Below are positions 10,682 to 23,317 of a DNA stretch of 64,000 bases, in pieces (within the stretch, counting starts at the first letter, position 1; each line of letters begins with the position of its first letter). The stretch comes from Acanthosoma haemorrhoidale (Eukaryota > Arthropoda > Insecta > Hemiptera > Acanthosomatidae), in the NCBI GenBank assembly GCA_930367205.1, contig CAKNEZ010000002.1, forward strand, positions 1,026,343-1,090,342. Direction: 5' to 3'. A model generated the notes under the pieces. That model saw nothing but the letters and a program-made list of their open reading frames with translations, was not told the origin of the DNA and ran no database searches. Made by a program: the position numbers and the translations under genes.

Positions 10682-13600
10682 ATGAATTCAGAACAATTCG
10701 AGAAGTTGATGTTAGTCTTGTCATCTGCTCTGGGAAGTCAAAAAACCACACCAGCATTACCACTGACACCATTTGAAAACTATGACCCCAAAACTGAACA
10801 GTTTTCGTCATACATGGAGCGTTTTGACAATTATTGTGATCTCAAAAACGTCACTGATGATACAAAAAAGGTTCAAATTTTGCGTTCATCAATTGGAAAA
10901 GAACATTATAACAACTTAGCCGCTTTTCTGGGACCAGATGATCCTATCAAGGAAATCGATTTCATAACCTTGAAGTGCCATTTCGAAAAAATGCTGTCTC
11001 CATTAGTCTCAACCGTCGTCTCACAGCACTACTTCCTCAGCATCACTCAGCAGCCACATCAATCAATTTCGGATTTCGTCGCATCTCTGAAGGGAAAGTT
11101 GAAAGACTGTGATTTTTACACAACCTGTCCCAGTGCAACCTGTAAAAAGAGGTTCTCAATAACTCAAATATTCCTCCGTGCTCAGTTCATCAGAGGCCTG
11201 AAGGACAATTGGATACGCGAACAGATCCTTCAAGACACAACCCTCAAGGATTTCGATGGATTCGTAACGAAGGCCACAGCACTGGAAGCATCTCGATTTG
11301 AGTCGGGTCAATTAAATAGACTACCTGAGAAGCCACCGGATCAAGTTACAGACGCAAACAAGATTGATCGTCGTCAAGAAAGAAATCGTCCCAGCCGCCA
11401 GCGTTCTGGGTCTCAAGACAATCGTCATCAGTCCAGCTCTCATCTGTGTCATCGTTCTCAGTCCCGCAGCACCAGAAGCCGTGTGGATTATCGAGCATTA
11501 GGTCTCGATGGCCTTTGTCTCAACTGTGGTCGCTCAAACCATAAATCGCGTGATTGCAGAACAGAGCGTAAATCCATGAAGTGCCACTCTTGTGGAAAAA
11601 TCGGGCATGTCACGAAAGTTTGTATCACCACCCTGCTCCGGAAATCGAAGACCAAGAAGCTGTCAACTGAATACCTTCAAGAGGAAGAGGATCATCTCCC
11701 CAACAACGAATATGGCATCGTTCGGATTGAAACCGTCGAGGATCTGTATGAGGTTGGACCAGACACCGATAAATACATCGTCACAGTCACTCTCAACAAC
11801 AAACCGCAATCGTTTGAAGTGGATTCAGGTGCACGTTTCTCCTTGATCTCAGAAACTGCTTTCAAGAAACTTGAACTCGACGTACCGCTGCAACCGAATC
11901 CAGTCACTTTCCGCTCTTACTCAGATCACCTCATCAAGCCTAAGAGTAAAGTTACCGTCTCAGTCGCATACAAAGGGAATTCGATGGAAGCCGATTTATT
12001 CATAGTCCCAGCAGGACATGACGCTTTACTTGGACGCATGTGGATTCGTAGTCTCGGGATCAGCCTCAATGAGATTGATAGCCACAAAAACTCAGCTCTC
12101 CGTCCAGTTGATGTCAACGCAGTCACTCCGATCGAAGACATCTTCAGGAAATACGAAGACATTTTCGAAGAAAGGATCGGGTGTGTTCCAAACGTTGAAG
12201 TTAAGCTTCAACTTAGAGAAGGGGTGAAACCAGTTTTTGTCCATGAACGGGATGTTCCGTTTGCAATGCTAGAGCGAGTTGAGAGAGAGTTAGCCACGCT
12301 AGAGTCTCAAGGAGTCATTAGTCCCGTTGCATCAAGCGATTGGGGATCGCCACTCGTTGTTATAGCTAAGCCTGATGGTGGTGTAAGGCTATGTGTGGAT
12401 TATAAGTGTGGGGTAAACTCCAGACTCGTTGCCTCAAATCACCCTATCCGCAGAATAGATGAGGTTCTACATAGTCTCAGAGATTCTAAGTATTTTTGTA
12501 AATTGGACTTACACAAGGCATATTTGCATTTGCGGGTCGATGAAGAAGGGAGCAAGATACAAACGATTTCAACGCATAAGGGTACGTTCAAAATGAATCG
12601 CCTCAGTTTCGGAATTAAGACCGCTCCAGAAGAATTCAACCGGATCCTAGGTCAATTGCTGAACGGCCTACCAAAGGTCGAGGCATACTTTGATGACATC
12701 ATCTGTCATGGCTCAGATCTCGAAGAATGCTCCAGAACTCTCATCGCATGTTTGGAAACACTCAAAGAATATGATCTCCATCTCAATCGTGCTAAATGCT
12801 CATTCTTCAAGGAAAGCATAAATTACCTCGGTCATGTAGTGTCACACAATCAAATTCAGAAGTGCCCAGCTAAGGTTCAAGCAGTTTCTCGGATGCTGCA
12901 ACCAAAGAATGTGGATGAATTGAGGAGATTCCTTGGTTTAATCACTTATTATTCCAAATTCATTCCAGATTTCTCTTCGAAGTCCTACCCACTACGCTGC
13001 TTACTCAGGAAGGGTGAACGATTCTTTTGGTCTGCAGCTGCTGAGGCCTCCTTCCGGAATCTCAAGACAGAGTTGTGCTCAGACAAAGTGCTCATTCAGT
13101 TTGACCCTTCAAAACAGGTTATTCTCACAACGGATGCCTCGCCAACCGGGATAGCCGCAGTACTTAGTCATGAAATTGATGGTCACGAGCGTCCAATCGC
13201 CTACGCCTCACGAGCTCTGACGCAGGCTGAGTCAAACTACAGCCAGCTCGACAGAGAAGCCCTGGCTATCGTATATGCCGCAACACCCTTCTTTAACTAC
13301 CTACTCGGCAAACGTTTCGTTCTCGTCACAGACAATGAGCCGCTTTCGAGGATTTTTCATCCAGACCGGACACTGCCGCAGATGACCTCTTCGCGTTTAC
13401 TGAGGTATGCCTCTTTTCTCAGTGGACTCGACTACACCGTTCGATACAAGAAAGGGAAAGAGAACGAGAATGTCGATTGTCTGTCCCGGGCACCAGTCTC
13501 TACAGCTAGTGAGTCACAAGCAATGTCGATTGATCAGGAAGTCAACGTTCTGTATGCTGAAACACTGCTCCAGATCTCCAGTATGGCTATCACTGCAGAC

Positions 13601-14239
13601 ACAGTAGCCAAGGAAACCGGAAAAGACCCAAAGTTGCAAGCATTACTGCAGGAGCTCAAGAACAGCCGCAAGGATAGCTCGTACACTGTCTCTGGGAACA
13701 TGTTATTCCGTTCCGATCGAGCAGTAATCCCAAAGTCTCTCCAAGTGCCAATTCTCCAAGATCTTCATGCATCGCATTTGGGAATAACTAAGATGAAGCA
13801 ACTCGCCAGGAGATACGTTTACTGGGAAGGATTGGACAAGGACATAGAAGGTCTTGTAAAGAGCTGTGAATCCTGTGCCAAAGTCCATCACAGTCCGCAG
13901 AAAGCGCCAATTCATCACTGGGATCAGCCTGATGAGAATTGGGAGAGAGTGCACATTGACTATGCGGGGCCTTGCGATGGCCATTTCTTTTTGATGTGTG
14001 TGGACGCAAAGTCGAAGTGGGCAGAAGTTCGCATGATCCGCGATGCTCCGTCCTCGTTTTCAACAACAACTCTGCTTGAAGGCATATTTTCGGTACATGG
14101 TTACCCCTCGGTGATGGTTTCAGACAACGCCGCCATCTTCAAAAGTGAAGAGTTCAAGACGTTTGGCAGTTTGGCACCATCAGGAGAAAACTCGGCCAGT
14201 ACCATTATATTGTCGAGTTGGACACAGGTCGCACCCTGA
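10682..14239 (+). pseudogene. gag-pol: Gypsy-1 gag-pol, truncated in integrase
   Basis: One open frame of 1185 codons fuses gag and pol. Two CCHC knuckles lie at residues 279-292 and 301-314, and the protease DSGA at D381. RT has KLDLHKAYLHL and the catalytic YFDD near residue 670. RNase H has TTDASPTG, and the integrase HHCC zinc domain is near residue 1060. Two of the three DDE residues are visible (HIDYAGP and SDNAAIF). After FKTF the sequence is deleted and out of frame, so the third catalytic Glu and the rest of the core are gone. The last 20 or so residues are frameshift tail. Integration in cis should be impossible for this copy. Confidence 0.9.
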
Positions 14240-14568
14240 AACGCCATATTAATCAACTGGTCGTCACCTTGGTTCCGAAGAAAGAAGTCTCCTTAACTCC
14301 TTTGGTTCCACAGCACAGAATGGGGGTGCCATCCAAAACTGAAACTACAAGCTTGCCACTAGACCACCAATCGCCACCAACACCTCCTTCACGACATGTA
14401 AGTAGTCCAGGTACACAGCGCGACTTGCCTAAACCATGCCATCCAAGGCCACCTGTTCAGCCTGGTCCGTCTGGCCCTCCATCGCCTAGCCCTACCAGGA
14501 GCCGGAAAAAGCCGAAGTATCTCGAGGACTATGTCTCCAACTTGTGTTGTGGACCTGTCATTAAATAA
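14171..14568 (+). pseudogene. Gypsy-1 integrase C-terminal remnant
   Basis: A different frame from the main ORF. It contains the post-integrase segment HYIVELDTGRTLKRHINQL and a proline-rich tail ending at the TAA at 14566. It starts at the deletion junction near 14164-14171, which identifies it as the displaced C-terminus of the same polyprotein. It stops just before the polypurine tract. Confidence 0.75.
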
Positions 14569-14579
14569 GTGGGGGAGAT

Positions 14580-14790
14580 TATAGTGAAGCAGTTATAAAT
14601 AACTATAAGTTTGGTTAGCTGATATAAATAACAGTGTGTTACGAAACCTGGCATGTGTTCAGAAGGTTTCAGTTTGTTTGAGTGTATACATTCTGTTTGT
14701 AATATCTATGTCTCATTGTGTAAATAAATTGTGTCGCGCTATTCAATTACATATAAAAATGTGCCTCATTATTCAGCCCTTGTCACAACA
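14580..14790 (+). repeat. Gypsy-1 3' LTR
   Basis: Direct repeat of 10335-10545, preceded by the polypurine tract at 14569-14579. Confidence 0.9.
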
Positions 14791-16259
14791 ATAATTATGT
14801 CTGGAAGTAACTAAATATATAAAAACTGGAAGGGAAGCTCACCGCGTATCGTATAGATAGATATAACATCGGACAGAGCATCGGGATGGGTTGGTATGTG
14901 CCTGCATCCAGCTCTCCCCCGGGCAAGATGGGACCGGTCAGCCTAACATCTCCCTCCCATCTAATGAGTCCACGAGCAAGTGTTAATAGGACGCACCTCC
15001 GTTCCTCAGAAGGGCCAAACAAAGGCCTAAAGAAATCCGAAAACTATTAGCCGTTGGGTATTTAGTACAGGAGGATATTTAGGATAAATGTTTATCATCC
15101 CATAGCACTCCCTTCGGGTGTCTAAATCATTAGGAATAAATTAAACTATGATTTTTAAGAGGCATACGGCACTATAATTCCAAATTCAAGATTGCTTTCC
15201 TCGTAAATAAAGCTCCGTATTATTCAATTAGAAATAGTACATACAATGTATATATCATATAATAGTTGGATTTGGTGGCATCGGGTTACTATAATAACCA
15301 TTTTTCATATTAAAGGATAAAATCTCCGACAAATTATATTTTCAATATCAGCGATGAGCAAAATGATTTCATTTAAAAGAAAAGAAATTAAGTAAAATAA
15401 TAATAAGGTGAGCCCAATTTTATATATTTCAAAGACAAAATAAAGAAAGCTATTTTTGAATTAGCTAATCAAAACTGGCTTTTTCATGTCAAAGACACTA
15501 CTCCAGGGAAAAGACAGAATTAAACTTGTTGAGATGAAAAAAAAATTAATAAAAATAATAGTGGGGATAACGACTGAAAAGGATAACTAGTTCCGGATTA
15601 GTGAGGTCGGGATCAGCAAATTTTTACGGCTGACTACATACAGGAGGAGGTTTTATCTGTGAGCTAAGGATAAACAGGCACCAAAATATTATTGCGGGAG
15701 TCACTCGATTGATACAATCATTCTAGATCATAGGTGGATTAGGAATAATGATTCATAAATAAAGTTACAGCAAGAGTCACTATTTAATTCGGCAGCAAAG
15801 TAATATTAAAAATTATTTAATGAACGGATCTCAGCGGATTCCTAACGAATAACATATACCCAATTTTTTTTTTATGTGTATCTCCAAAAATAAAAAATCT
15901 TATAAAATATTGTCATTATAAATACTAGCAAATAAGATGAGGGAAATCTCAAAAATATAATAAATAATACGTTTTGGAGCGTTTACTAAATAGCTCGGGA
16001 GAAAGCTCGGTCGAAGTTGAAGGGTGAATACCAAGAATGAAGCTACACTAGCGCCACCTGTGTAATTATTAGATAACCTGTGGGATCGAGAGGGATGCAG
16101 AGATATATGCACGCATACGGGTAGGGAAATGTTTTCGGTGCGTTTAAACTATTTATACTCGATAATATATTGTGTAGTAAGATAAATGAAACATATTTTT
16201 TGTATATTACAGCATCTGGTGAATCGCTAGACGGCCATTAATCTTATCCATATCCAGTT

Positions 16260-16289
16260 AAATCTCGCAAGTGCGGTTAGGTTTGACTT
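16260..16289 (+). promoter_or_regulatory. Candidate PSE-like promoter of U1 copy 3
   Basis: Conserved string aatctcgcaagtgcggttag at the same distance (-60) from the U1 start. Confidence 0.4.
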
Positions 16290-16319
16290 GACAACTATCG
16301 GATTTTCCCAAATTATAGC

Positions 16320-16482
16320 ATACTTACCTGGCGTGGGGCCTACCGTGATCAATAAGGCGGTTCCCCCAGGGTGAGGCTTTTCCATTGCACTTTCATTGAG
16401 CTGACCCCTGTGAATACCTCAAATGCGGGTATCTCGGGTGCGTCATTTTTGGTAGTCGGGACTGCGTTCGCGCATTCCCGTT
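16320..16482 (+). ncRNA. U1: U1 snRNA copy 3 (canonical Sm site)
   Basis: 163 nt. It has a consensus 5' arm (atacttacctg), stem-loop I with gatcaataagg, the attgcac U1A/SNF loop and stem-loop III (atacct/gggtat). A textbook Sm site atttttgg lies at 16445-16452, between stem-loop III and the terminal gcgttcgcgc hairpin. All elements needed for a functional snRNP are present, so this is a likely active gene. A short conserved tract caaacaattaatataagg lies about 20 nt downstream in all units and could be the 3'-end formation signal. Confidence 0.93.
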
Positions 16483-17390
16483 ATGATTTCACTACAAACA
16501 ATTAATATAAGGGAAGGTGTACAGGGGAGACCTACCTCTACTGTAGACCTACCTGTAGGGTCTCGTTCCGGACGTACGCTTTCCGCTGTTTGCACTTAGT
16601 GCAAGCTTTTCACACGCCCACACCTAGTTTGTTGACATACAGACATATAATCAAGCATCACCACCGTCTGTTTAATCAAAAATACAACAACAGCTTCAGA
16701 CTCCTTCCCGTAGTCGTCGTCTTAGCTCGTTCTCTCTCTCTCTACCTACTTACGACTACTCTCCTACCCCCTCCATACCTGATGAACTAACTGCCTGACT
16801 GACATTGATGGCGAGATTCATAATTTTTCCCCTTTCCCCTCTCCGAAGCAGAGAGAATCCTCCACAATGAGATGATCATTGTATCTCATCATCTCAATAC
16901 CGCGTCGTCATACCTAGCCAAAAGTGTCCGTGAAAATTGATTGATTGATTGATTGATCAATGTTTTTGGTACAATGAGGAAAATTCAAAATCGAATAGTT
17001 TAGTTTTTTTCTGGGCTCTACTTTAATTAAATATTTGGATAATTATGTCTAGAAGAGACTAAATATATAAAAACTGGAAGGGGAGCTCACCGCCTATCGT
17101 ATAGATCAATATAACATCGGACTGAGCATCGGCATGGGTTGATATCCGCCTGCATCCGGCTCTCCCCCGGGCAAAATGGGACCGGTCAGCCTAACGTTTC
17201 CCGCCCATCTAATGGGTCCAAGAGCAAGTGTTAATGGGACGCACCTCCGTTTCTCGGATAGGCCGAACGAAGGCCTAAAGAAATCCAAAAACTATTAGCC
17301 GTCGGGTATTTATTACTGGAGGATATTTAAGATAAATGTTTATCATCCCATAGCACTCTCTTCGGGTGTCTAAATCATTAGGAATAAATC

Positions 17391-17560
17391 TGTAAAAAAT
17401 AATATTGATGTGGCATTGGCCTCTCTACTTTGTACTTACATCAAGATCAATATATACATATGTAACATATGGCCTCATTGTAACTAAAACAACTATGGTG
17501 GAATACACGAGTTAACCTAGCGTCTGTGTTTTATCTATGTAATCCCAATATATTTCTACA
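17391..17560 (+). repeat. Copia-B 5' LTR
   Basis: 170 bp from tgtaaaaaataat to atatttctaca, immediately followed by the primer-binding site. Its first 31 bp recur at 23287-23317. Confidence 0.88.
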
Positions 17561-17574
17561 GGTTATGGGCCCAG
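17561..17574 (+). other. Primer-binding site, half-tRNA iMet type (Copia-B)
   Basis: ggttatgggcccag directly after the LTR, identical to the Copia-A site. Confidence 0.85.
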
Positions 17575-17683
17575 TCATGTTCAAAAAGTACTTTGTGTGA
17601 GTAAAGGAAATTTTACCGGTTGTTTGTTTTTGGATAGTGACGTGTTTTGTGTTGGAAAAGAAAAATTAACGTGAGAGACAGTC

Positions 17684-18149
17684 ATGGCTACGGGACACAC
17701 GTTAACATACCCTCAGTTGACGGACAATAATTTTCACAACTGGAAATTCAGAGTGTTAATGTTATTAGATGAAAAAGGTGTAACATTAGTACTGGATAAA
17801 GATGTGGAAATCACTAGCAGCAACAAGGAATTGGACAAGAAAGCCAAAAACATTATTATCAACTGTATTACCGATCGCCATATTGATTACGTGAGAAGTT
17901 GTGGAACGGCAAACGACATGATGTCTGCTTTAAGCAACATTTTTGAAAGAAAAAGTGCTATATCAAAACTACTGGTACGTAAAAAACTTTTAATTTTAAA
18001 GTGTACGACTTCTCTACAAGAACATTTTAATAAATTTGACAATCTCGTGAGGGACCTCGAGTCAATGGGCTCTAAACTCGAACAAGACGATCTCGTTTGT
18101 CACCTACTATTGACAATCCCAAACGAATACGAAAAAGTAGTTACTGTTT
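17684..18149 (+). pseudogene. Copia-B gag N-terminal part, split by LINE insertion
   Basis: The ATG at 17684 opens a Copia gag (NFHNWKFRVLMLLDEKG, then QEHFNKFDNLVRDLESMG), closely related to the gag of Copia-C on the minus strand at 52130. The frame is cut at 18149 by LINE-1 copy 2. The sequence resumes at 19728 after an 8-bp target duplication (tactgttt). Confidence 0.88.
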
Positions 18150-19727
18150 AGGAATCAATCCCCAGAAGATAAATCTCTGTATCTTCACTAACAAAAGAAA
18201 TGCTATAGTTAGACCACCCTATATAGGGGGGACACAGGTAAGCATTTGTAGTGAGGTAAAGCATCTAGGGGTTACTCTGGATAGAAAATTGGACTGGTCT
18301 AAACACATCAGGAATACTACTATGAAGGCACTTCGATGCCTCTATGCATGTAAAAGGGCTGTGGGTAGGACCTGGGGACTACAACCCAGAATGCTATTCT
18401 GGCTATATACCGCAGCAGTTAGACCAATGGTGCTCTATGCCTCTATGGTGTGGTGGCACAGAGGTAGTATTAGTAAAAATAGAACTTTGCTTGGCAAATT
18501 ACAGAGGCTTTCATGTCTCATGATCACTGGTGCCATGAGTACAACTCCTACTGCTGCAATGGAAGTCTTATTGAACTTGAATCCACTGCACATAGAAGTA
18601 GAAGCGCAAGCCTTGAACGTGGCTTACAGACTTGCGAAATCAGGAACAAGATCCAAAGTCATGACTCACATGGGACATGGGAACTTGTTCAGAAGAATTG
18701 ATGAGGACGAGGTGCTGTCAATGCACTCTGACCTACAAGTTAAGAAACACACAGACGTTTTATACTGTGCGGAAAACACAAAGACCAAACCACATAAACT
18801 GTGTAATGGGATTAATTGCTATACAGACGGCTCACTAACAGAAAACGGATCAGGGGCCGGCATATGGAGGAAAGATAAACCAGAATCTGGGATTTCTATT
18901 CCTTTAGGTAGACACACCTCGGTCTTTCAGGCCGAAGTGATGGCGATCAATGTCTGTACCCAAACCTTAATTGGGGAGGGTGTAAGAAACAGACTGATCA
19001 CAATTTTCACGGATAGCCAGGCAGCCATTGGCGCCCTGAGAAGCTATACGACCAGATCTTATTTGGTTGAGGAGTGTAAAAACAACTTAAACACACTCTC
19101 GCTAGCTAATAAGGTTAGAATCGACTGGGTGCCAGGACACACAGGCATCACAGGCAATGAGAAGGCAGATGGCCTTGCAAGGGTGGGCTCAGAACAGACA
19201 CCTCTTGCACCTGAACCCATATGTGGTATCAGCCTCAGCTACGCTAAAAGGCGTATAAAATTAGCTTTAGAGGACAAGGCAAGACTTTCTTGGAGAGAAA
19301 CTAAGAAACAGGAACACTCGAAACTGTTTCTTAATGGACCCTGTAAGAGAAGAAGCTCAGCACTTTTATCAATGGACAGGTGGACACTCAAAAGTGTGAC
19401 AGGACTCTATACAGGTCATTGTCGGTTAAATAAACACCTCTTTAATTTGGGGATAGTGGGATCACCAATCTGCAGATTCTGCAAGAAAGAGGGAGAAACG
19501 GCACGTCATATAATATGTGACTGTGATAACTTAGCTAGAAGGCGATACCTTCACTTTGGTAGTGATCGCATTGTAGACCCCAAACTATGTGAACTGATCG
19601 ATCCATTCAGTATCCTCAGATTTGCAAAGGCCGTGGGCCTGTCACATATATAGGACAGGGACATGGACGGCGCACAATAGGTCTCATTGAGGCCGTGGTG
19701 CACAAATGCCGGAACAAATAATAATAA
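18150..19727 (+). mobile_element. LINE-1 copy 2 nested in Copia-B
   Basis: 1578 bp, 5'-truncated, ending in an (aat)n tail, with an 8-bp target duplication tactgttt (18142-18149 and 19728-19735). The protein is almost identical to LINE-1 copy 1. I see five or so amino-acid differences (for example NACK/YACK, VWRH/VWWH, TFIG/TLIG) over 500 residues. Both copies stem from a recently active source. Confidence 0.92.
18151..19653 (+). pseudogene. LINE-1 copy 2 ORF2 C-terminal part: RT thumb, RNase H, zinc knuckle
   Basis: Open over 501 codons. It starts just downstream of the YADD catalytic block (GINPQKINLCIF), so RT activity is lost. RNase H is complete (CYTDGS, FQAEVMAI, TDSQAAI, NEKADGLA), and a CCHC-like knuckle lies near the end. 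The real N-terminus is missing, and the reading frame enters from Copia-B gag sequence by chance. Confidence 0.85.
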
Positions 19728-19735
19728 TACTGTTT

Positions 19736-22509
19736 TGGAAGCAATGGATACCGAATTAACTCTCGATTTTGTTAAATCTCGATTACTAGATGCTGAACTA
19801 AAAATTAATCACATACAAAATGGTAGTGGTGAAACTGATACATCATTCAAAGCATTTAGTCAAATTAAGAAATGCTATGAGTGTGGTGATAGTAGACATT
19901 TGTCATATAATTGTCCTAAAAAGTCAAATAATAATTTCAGGAAGAATGATAAGAATTTCCCACCGCAGAGACATTTTTCAAAACAATCGAGAAATTTCAA
20001 TGAAAATCGTTGGAATGAAAACAGAAGAAGTCAGATGACCAGCAATGTTTGTCAACAAGATGAGGATATATCCGTTATTGCCTCAAGTGATCTAGAAACA
20101 TCTGGGAGTCTTCGAGACGTATCGTTTGTGGCATTTTCGGCAGATGTTGGACCACCAAGAGATGGCTACATGAATTTTGTCCTCGACTCTGGAGCTACGA
20201 GTCATATGGTTACCACGGAAACAGCTGATTTTGTCACGAATATTGTGAGTATTCCGCCTTTAAACATTAAAGTTGCTAACGGTGAAACATTATTGGCAAA
20301 TAAACGTGGCATTTTAAGGGTTCGACCCGATAACTGTGATGACATTGTTTTCAGTATTCATGTAATTATAGTAAAACATTTAACATGTAATCTACTTTCA
20401 GTCAAAAAATTGCTTGATTCGAATTTTAAAATTATTTTTAAAGGAAAAAAGGCTTTTGTCGTAAGAAATGATTCTATCCTATTTATGTGTGAGTTAATAA
20501 GAAACCTATTTATAGTAAAATTTAGATATGTCAATAATGTAATAAATACATTTAATGTAAGCAGTGAAACTTCCAATATTTGGCACTTAAGATTAGGCCA
20601 CTTGAACAGAGGAGGTTTACGCTTAATGGGTTTGCCTTATAGTCAAGATCCGTGTGATTCGTGTCAAAAACGAAAGGCTACTAGAGCACCTTTTAAAGAT
20701 GTTATTAAACCCAGGTCAAGTCGCGTAGGTAATTTGTTACATTGTGATGTATGGGGTCCTACAAATCACACTAGCATTAACGGGGAACGATACTACCTTG
20801 CAGTAGTAGATGATTTTTCACATTTTACGATGTTGTATTTGCTTAAACAAAAATCCGAAGCTACTCAACGGGTTATAGATCATATTAAACAGTTAAGAGC
20901 GTCTGATATTTATGTTTCACGGCTGCGTGTCGATAATGGTACCGAATTTACTTGTAATAATTTGAGAAATTTTTGTAGTAATAACGGTATAAGGATGGAG
21001 TTTAATACTACATATTCACCCCAAAGTTGTGGAGTGTCTGAGAGACTCAATAGGACTTTATTAAATAAAGCACGAGCTATGTTTGCTGATTGTAATCTGC
21101 CTAAATATCTATGGGGGGAGTCAGTGAGATGCGCTGCATATCAACTTAATCGTTCCCCAACTATAGGGCTTGATGGTAAAATTCCAGCAGATATATATCT
21201 TGGTAAGACAAATTTAGGGAAACTAAGAGTTTTTGGTTGTAAGGCTTGGTATTATAAATTTTCTAAAGGGAATAAATTAGATCAACGAGCTAATGAAGCT
21301 AGAATGGTAGGCTATGCTTCAAATGGGTATCGTTTATGGGACCCTCAATTAAATAAAATCATTATTTCACGTGACGTTAAATTTGACGAAAATAATTATT
21401 ACTTTAACAGTAAAAATTTTACTCAAGAAACAAATGACAATGTATCTTTTAAACATGGTTTCCCAATTTATGACGATATAAATGTTGGACCAACTGTACC
21501 TGAACTAAATTCTAATAACGAAAGGAGATCAACTCGGGAGACAAAGCTTCCTTCTCACTTAAAGGAATATGAACTATATTCAGCTTATTGTCTTATGTCT
21601 TACGATGGTAATCCTAAAACTTTTCAAGAAGCAGTTAAAGCTGGACCGGAGTGGAGGAAAGCTATCGATGATGAATTGACAGCACATAAAAAATTCGAAA
21701 CATGGTCTCCAACAACAATACCTGAAGGTGAAAAGGCCATAGACACAAAATGGGTATTTACCACAAAGCAAAATGGTGCAAAGAAAGCGAGACTAGTGGC
21801 TAGAGGCTTTCAGGAAAAGTGCACGTATGATGTATACTCACCTGTCGCTAAGATGAGCAGTATCAGGACTTTATTTTCATTTGCGCTTAATTATGACTAC
21901 GAGATTAAACAATTAGATGTACCGACAGCATTTTTAAATGGGTTTTTAGAAAATGATATTTATATAAGGACACCTGAAGGTGTCAATAGTGATTCTAATA
22001 TTCAAAAGTTAAATCGCTCACTGTACGGTTTAAAAGTGGCTTCCAAAAGGTGGAATGAACGTTTCAATGATTTTTTAATTGAATTGGGGTTTAAAAGATC
22101 CGAAAGAGATGTGTGTTTGTACTATAAAAATATTATTTGGCTTTTAATTTTTGTGGACGACATTCTTTTAGTTGGATTACAGGAGGAAATAAATGAAATG
22201 GTAAATCTATTAAAAAAGGAATTTGATATTAAAGATCTAGGAGTTGCGAATCATTTTCTCGGAATGGATATTAAAAGGGATTCTCAAACAATAAAGATAT
22301 CGCAGCAGGGTTTCATAGACATAATTTTGAAAAAGTTTGACATGGAGAATTGTAAAAAGGCAATAACTCCAATGGCTCATGATGCTGATCCTAATACCTC
22401 TGAATTTACAATCGATGTCCCATACAGACAAATTATAGGTAGTCTGATGTATTTATGCCTGGTGAGCAGACCTGACATTACGTATGCTGTTGCATATCTT
22501 AGTCGCTAA
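19736..22509 (+). pseudogene. Copia-B gag C-terminus, protease, integrase, RT
   Basis: Continues Copia-B after the LINE. Zinc knuckle CYECGDSRHLSYNC (about 19870), protease LDSGATSHM (about 20183), and GAG-pre-integrase WHLRLGHLN...CDSC. The integrase DDE triad is visible as HCDVWGPT, RVDNGTEF and SERLNRTL. RT follows with YSPVAKMSS, QLDVPTAFLNG and the catalytic FVDD. A TAA at 22507 ends the frame inside the RT connection domain (AYLSR). Apart from the LINE and this stop, the frame is well kept. Confidence 0.9.
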
Positions 22510-23088
22510 TTGGATAAACCCACTAAAAGTTTATGAAATGCAGGCAAGCGGATTCTAAAATATTTGAACGGGACTAAAAATTTTGGGTTGGTCTATAGAA
22601 AGGGTAAAAGCGATTTGGTGGCTTATACGGATGCTGACTGGGCAGGAGATAAAAAGGACAGAAAAAGTACAAGTGGATCTGCCATATTTTATGGAGATAA
22701 TTTAATTTCATGAGCATCAGTTAAGCACCAGTCAGTAGCATTATCAACAGCCGAAGCAGAGTACTATGCTGCATCTCAGACTTCGTCTGAACTTATTGGT
22801 TTATACGATTTAGTTAAAGATCTATATGTAAATGACTCCATCCCTATATTATATTGCGATAATCAGAGTGCCATTCATATGATTAACAATTATGAGAACT
22901 CAAAGCGTTGTAGGCATATAGACATAAAGGCAAATTTTATAAAAGATTTAGTTTCTAAAAATTTGATAAAGCTAGAATATATCGAATCGGATCTGAATAA
23001 GGCAGACATCTTTACTAAACCTTTGTCCACTCAAAAATTTCAAATTGGTTGTGCAATGTTAGCTGTTTTATCTATTGATGAGAATTAA
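22510..23088 (+). pseudogene. Copia-B RNase H part behind nonsense codons
   Basis: Same frame as the preceding segment but behind TAA 22507, TGA 22534 and TGA 22711 (a W codon). RNase H motifs are intact: AYTDADWAGD, ALSTAEAEYY, CDNQSAI. It ends at the TAA at 23086. Three nonsense codons in 200 bp contrast with the open upstream frame. Confidence 0.85.
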
Positions 23089-23286
23089 TGAAGTTTCACT
23101 GCATTGACTCAATATTTTTGTTTTATTTACTTAATTAATCTATGTTGTTTGACTTTACTGGAATATGATCAAAATAATTTTAATATTCTGTTTGATTTAC
23201 TTAATTAATCTAAATTTTTTTTTACTGGGACATGATTGTAAGCAATTTAAAGTACTTTTGTAAAGATACTTTAAATTGAGGGGGGG

Positions 23287-23317
23287 TGTAAAAAATAATA
23301 TTGATGTGGCATTGGCC
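23287..23317 (+). repeat. Copia-B 3' LTR, 31-bp remnant
   Basis: Matches the first 31 bp of the 5' LTR after the polypurine tract, then breaks off into unit sequence (ataaatgttgggataaatg). Confidence 0.85.

Larger units (their letters stand above)
10335..14790 (+). mobile_element. Gypsy-1 LTR retrotransposon
   Basis: 4456-bp element with two 211-bp LTRs differing at two positions that I can see (gttacAaaacc/gttacGaaacc and atgtgTctc/atgtgCctc). The 5-bp target duplication is ataat (10330-10334 and 14791-14795). A PBS tggcgacgagga follows the 5' LTR, and the polypurine tract gtgggggagat precedes the 3' LTR. The coding region has lost part of integrase. Near-identical LTRs indicate a recent insertion into an existing unit. 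Confidence 0.93.
10262..16970 (+). repeat. U1 snRNA tandem repeat unit 3 (with Gypsy-1 insertion)
   Basis: Third unit, interrupted by Gypsy-1. It also lacks about 130 bp that other units carry (the tatctagagactatatcgcc region). Here the sequence jumps from attaaaggat to aaatctccgac near 15318. It has no Copia-A: the empty target is at about 16789. The stretches 14796-16259 and 16483-16970 are unit spacer. Confidence 0.88.
17391..23317 (+). mobile_element. Copia-B LTR retrotransposon, 3' LTR truncated
   Basis: Copia element with a 170-bp 5' LTR (TG...CA), the half-tRNA iMet primer site, gag-pol and a polypurine tract (ttgaggggggg). Only the first 31 bp of the 3' LTR remain. It is interrupted at 18150-19727 by a LINE. 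The family is close to Copia-C at 48016-52405 by protein similarity, but the LTRs differ. Confidence 0.9.

Noticed and set aside
13703..14069. Two 93-codon minus-strand ORFs within Gypsy-1
   Set aside because: They are antisense shadows of the integrase coding region.
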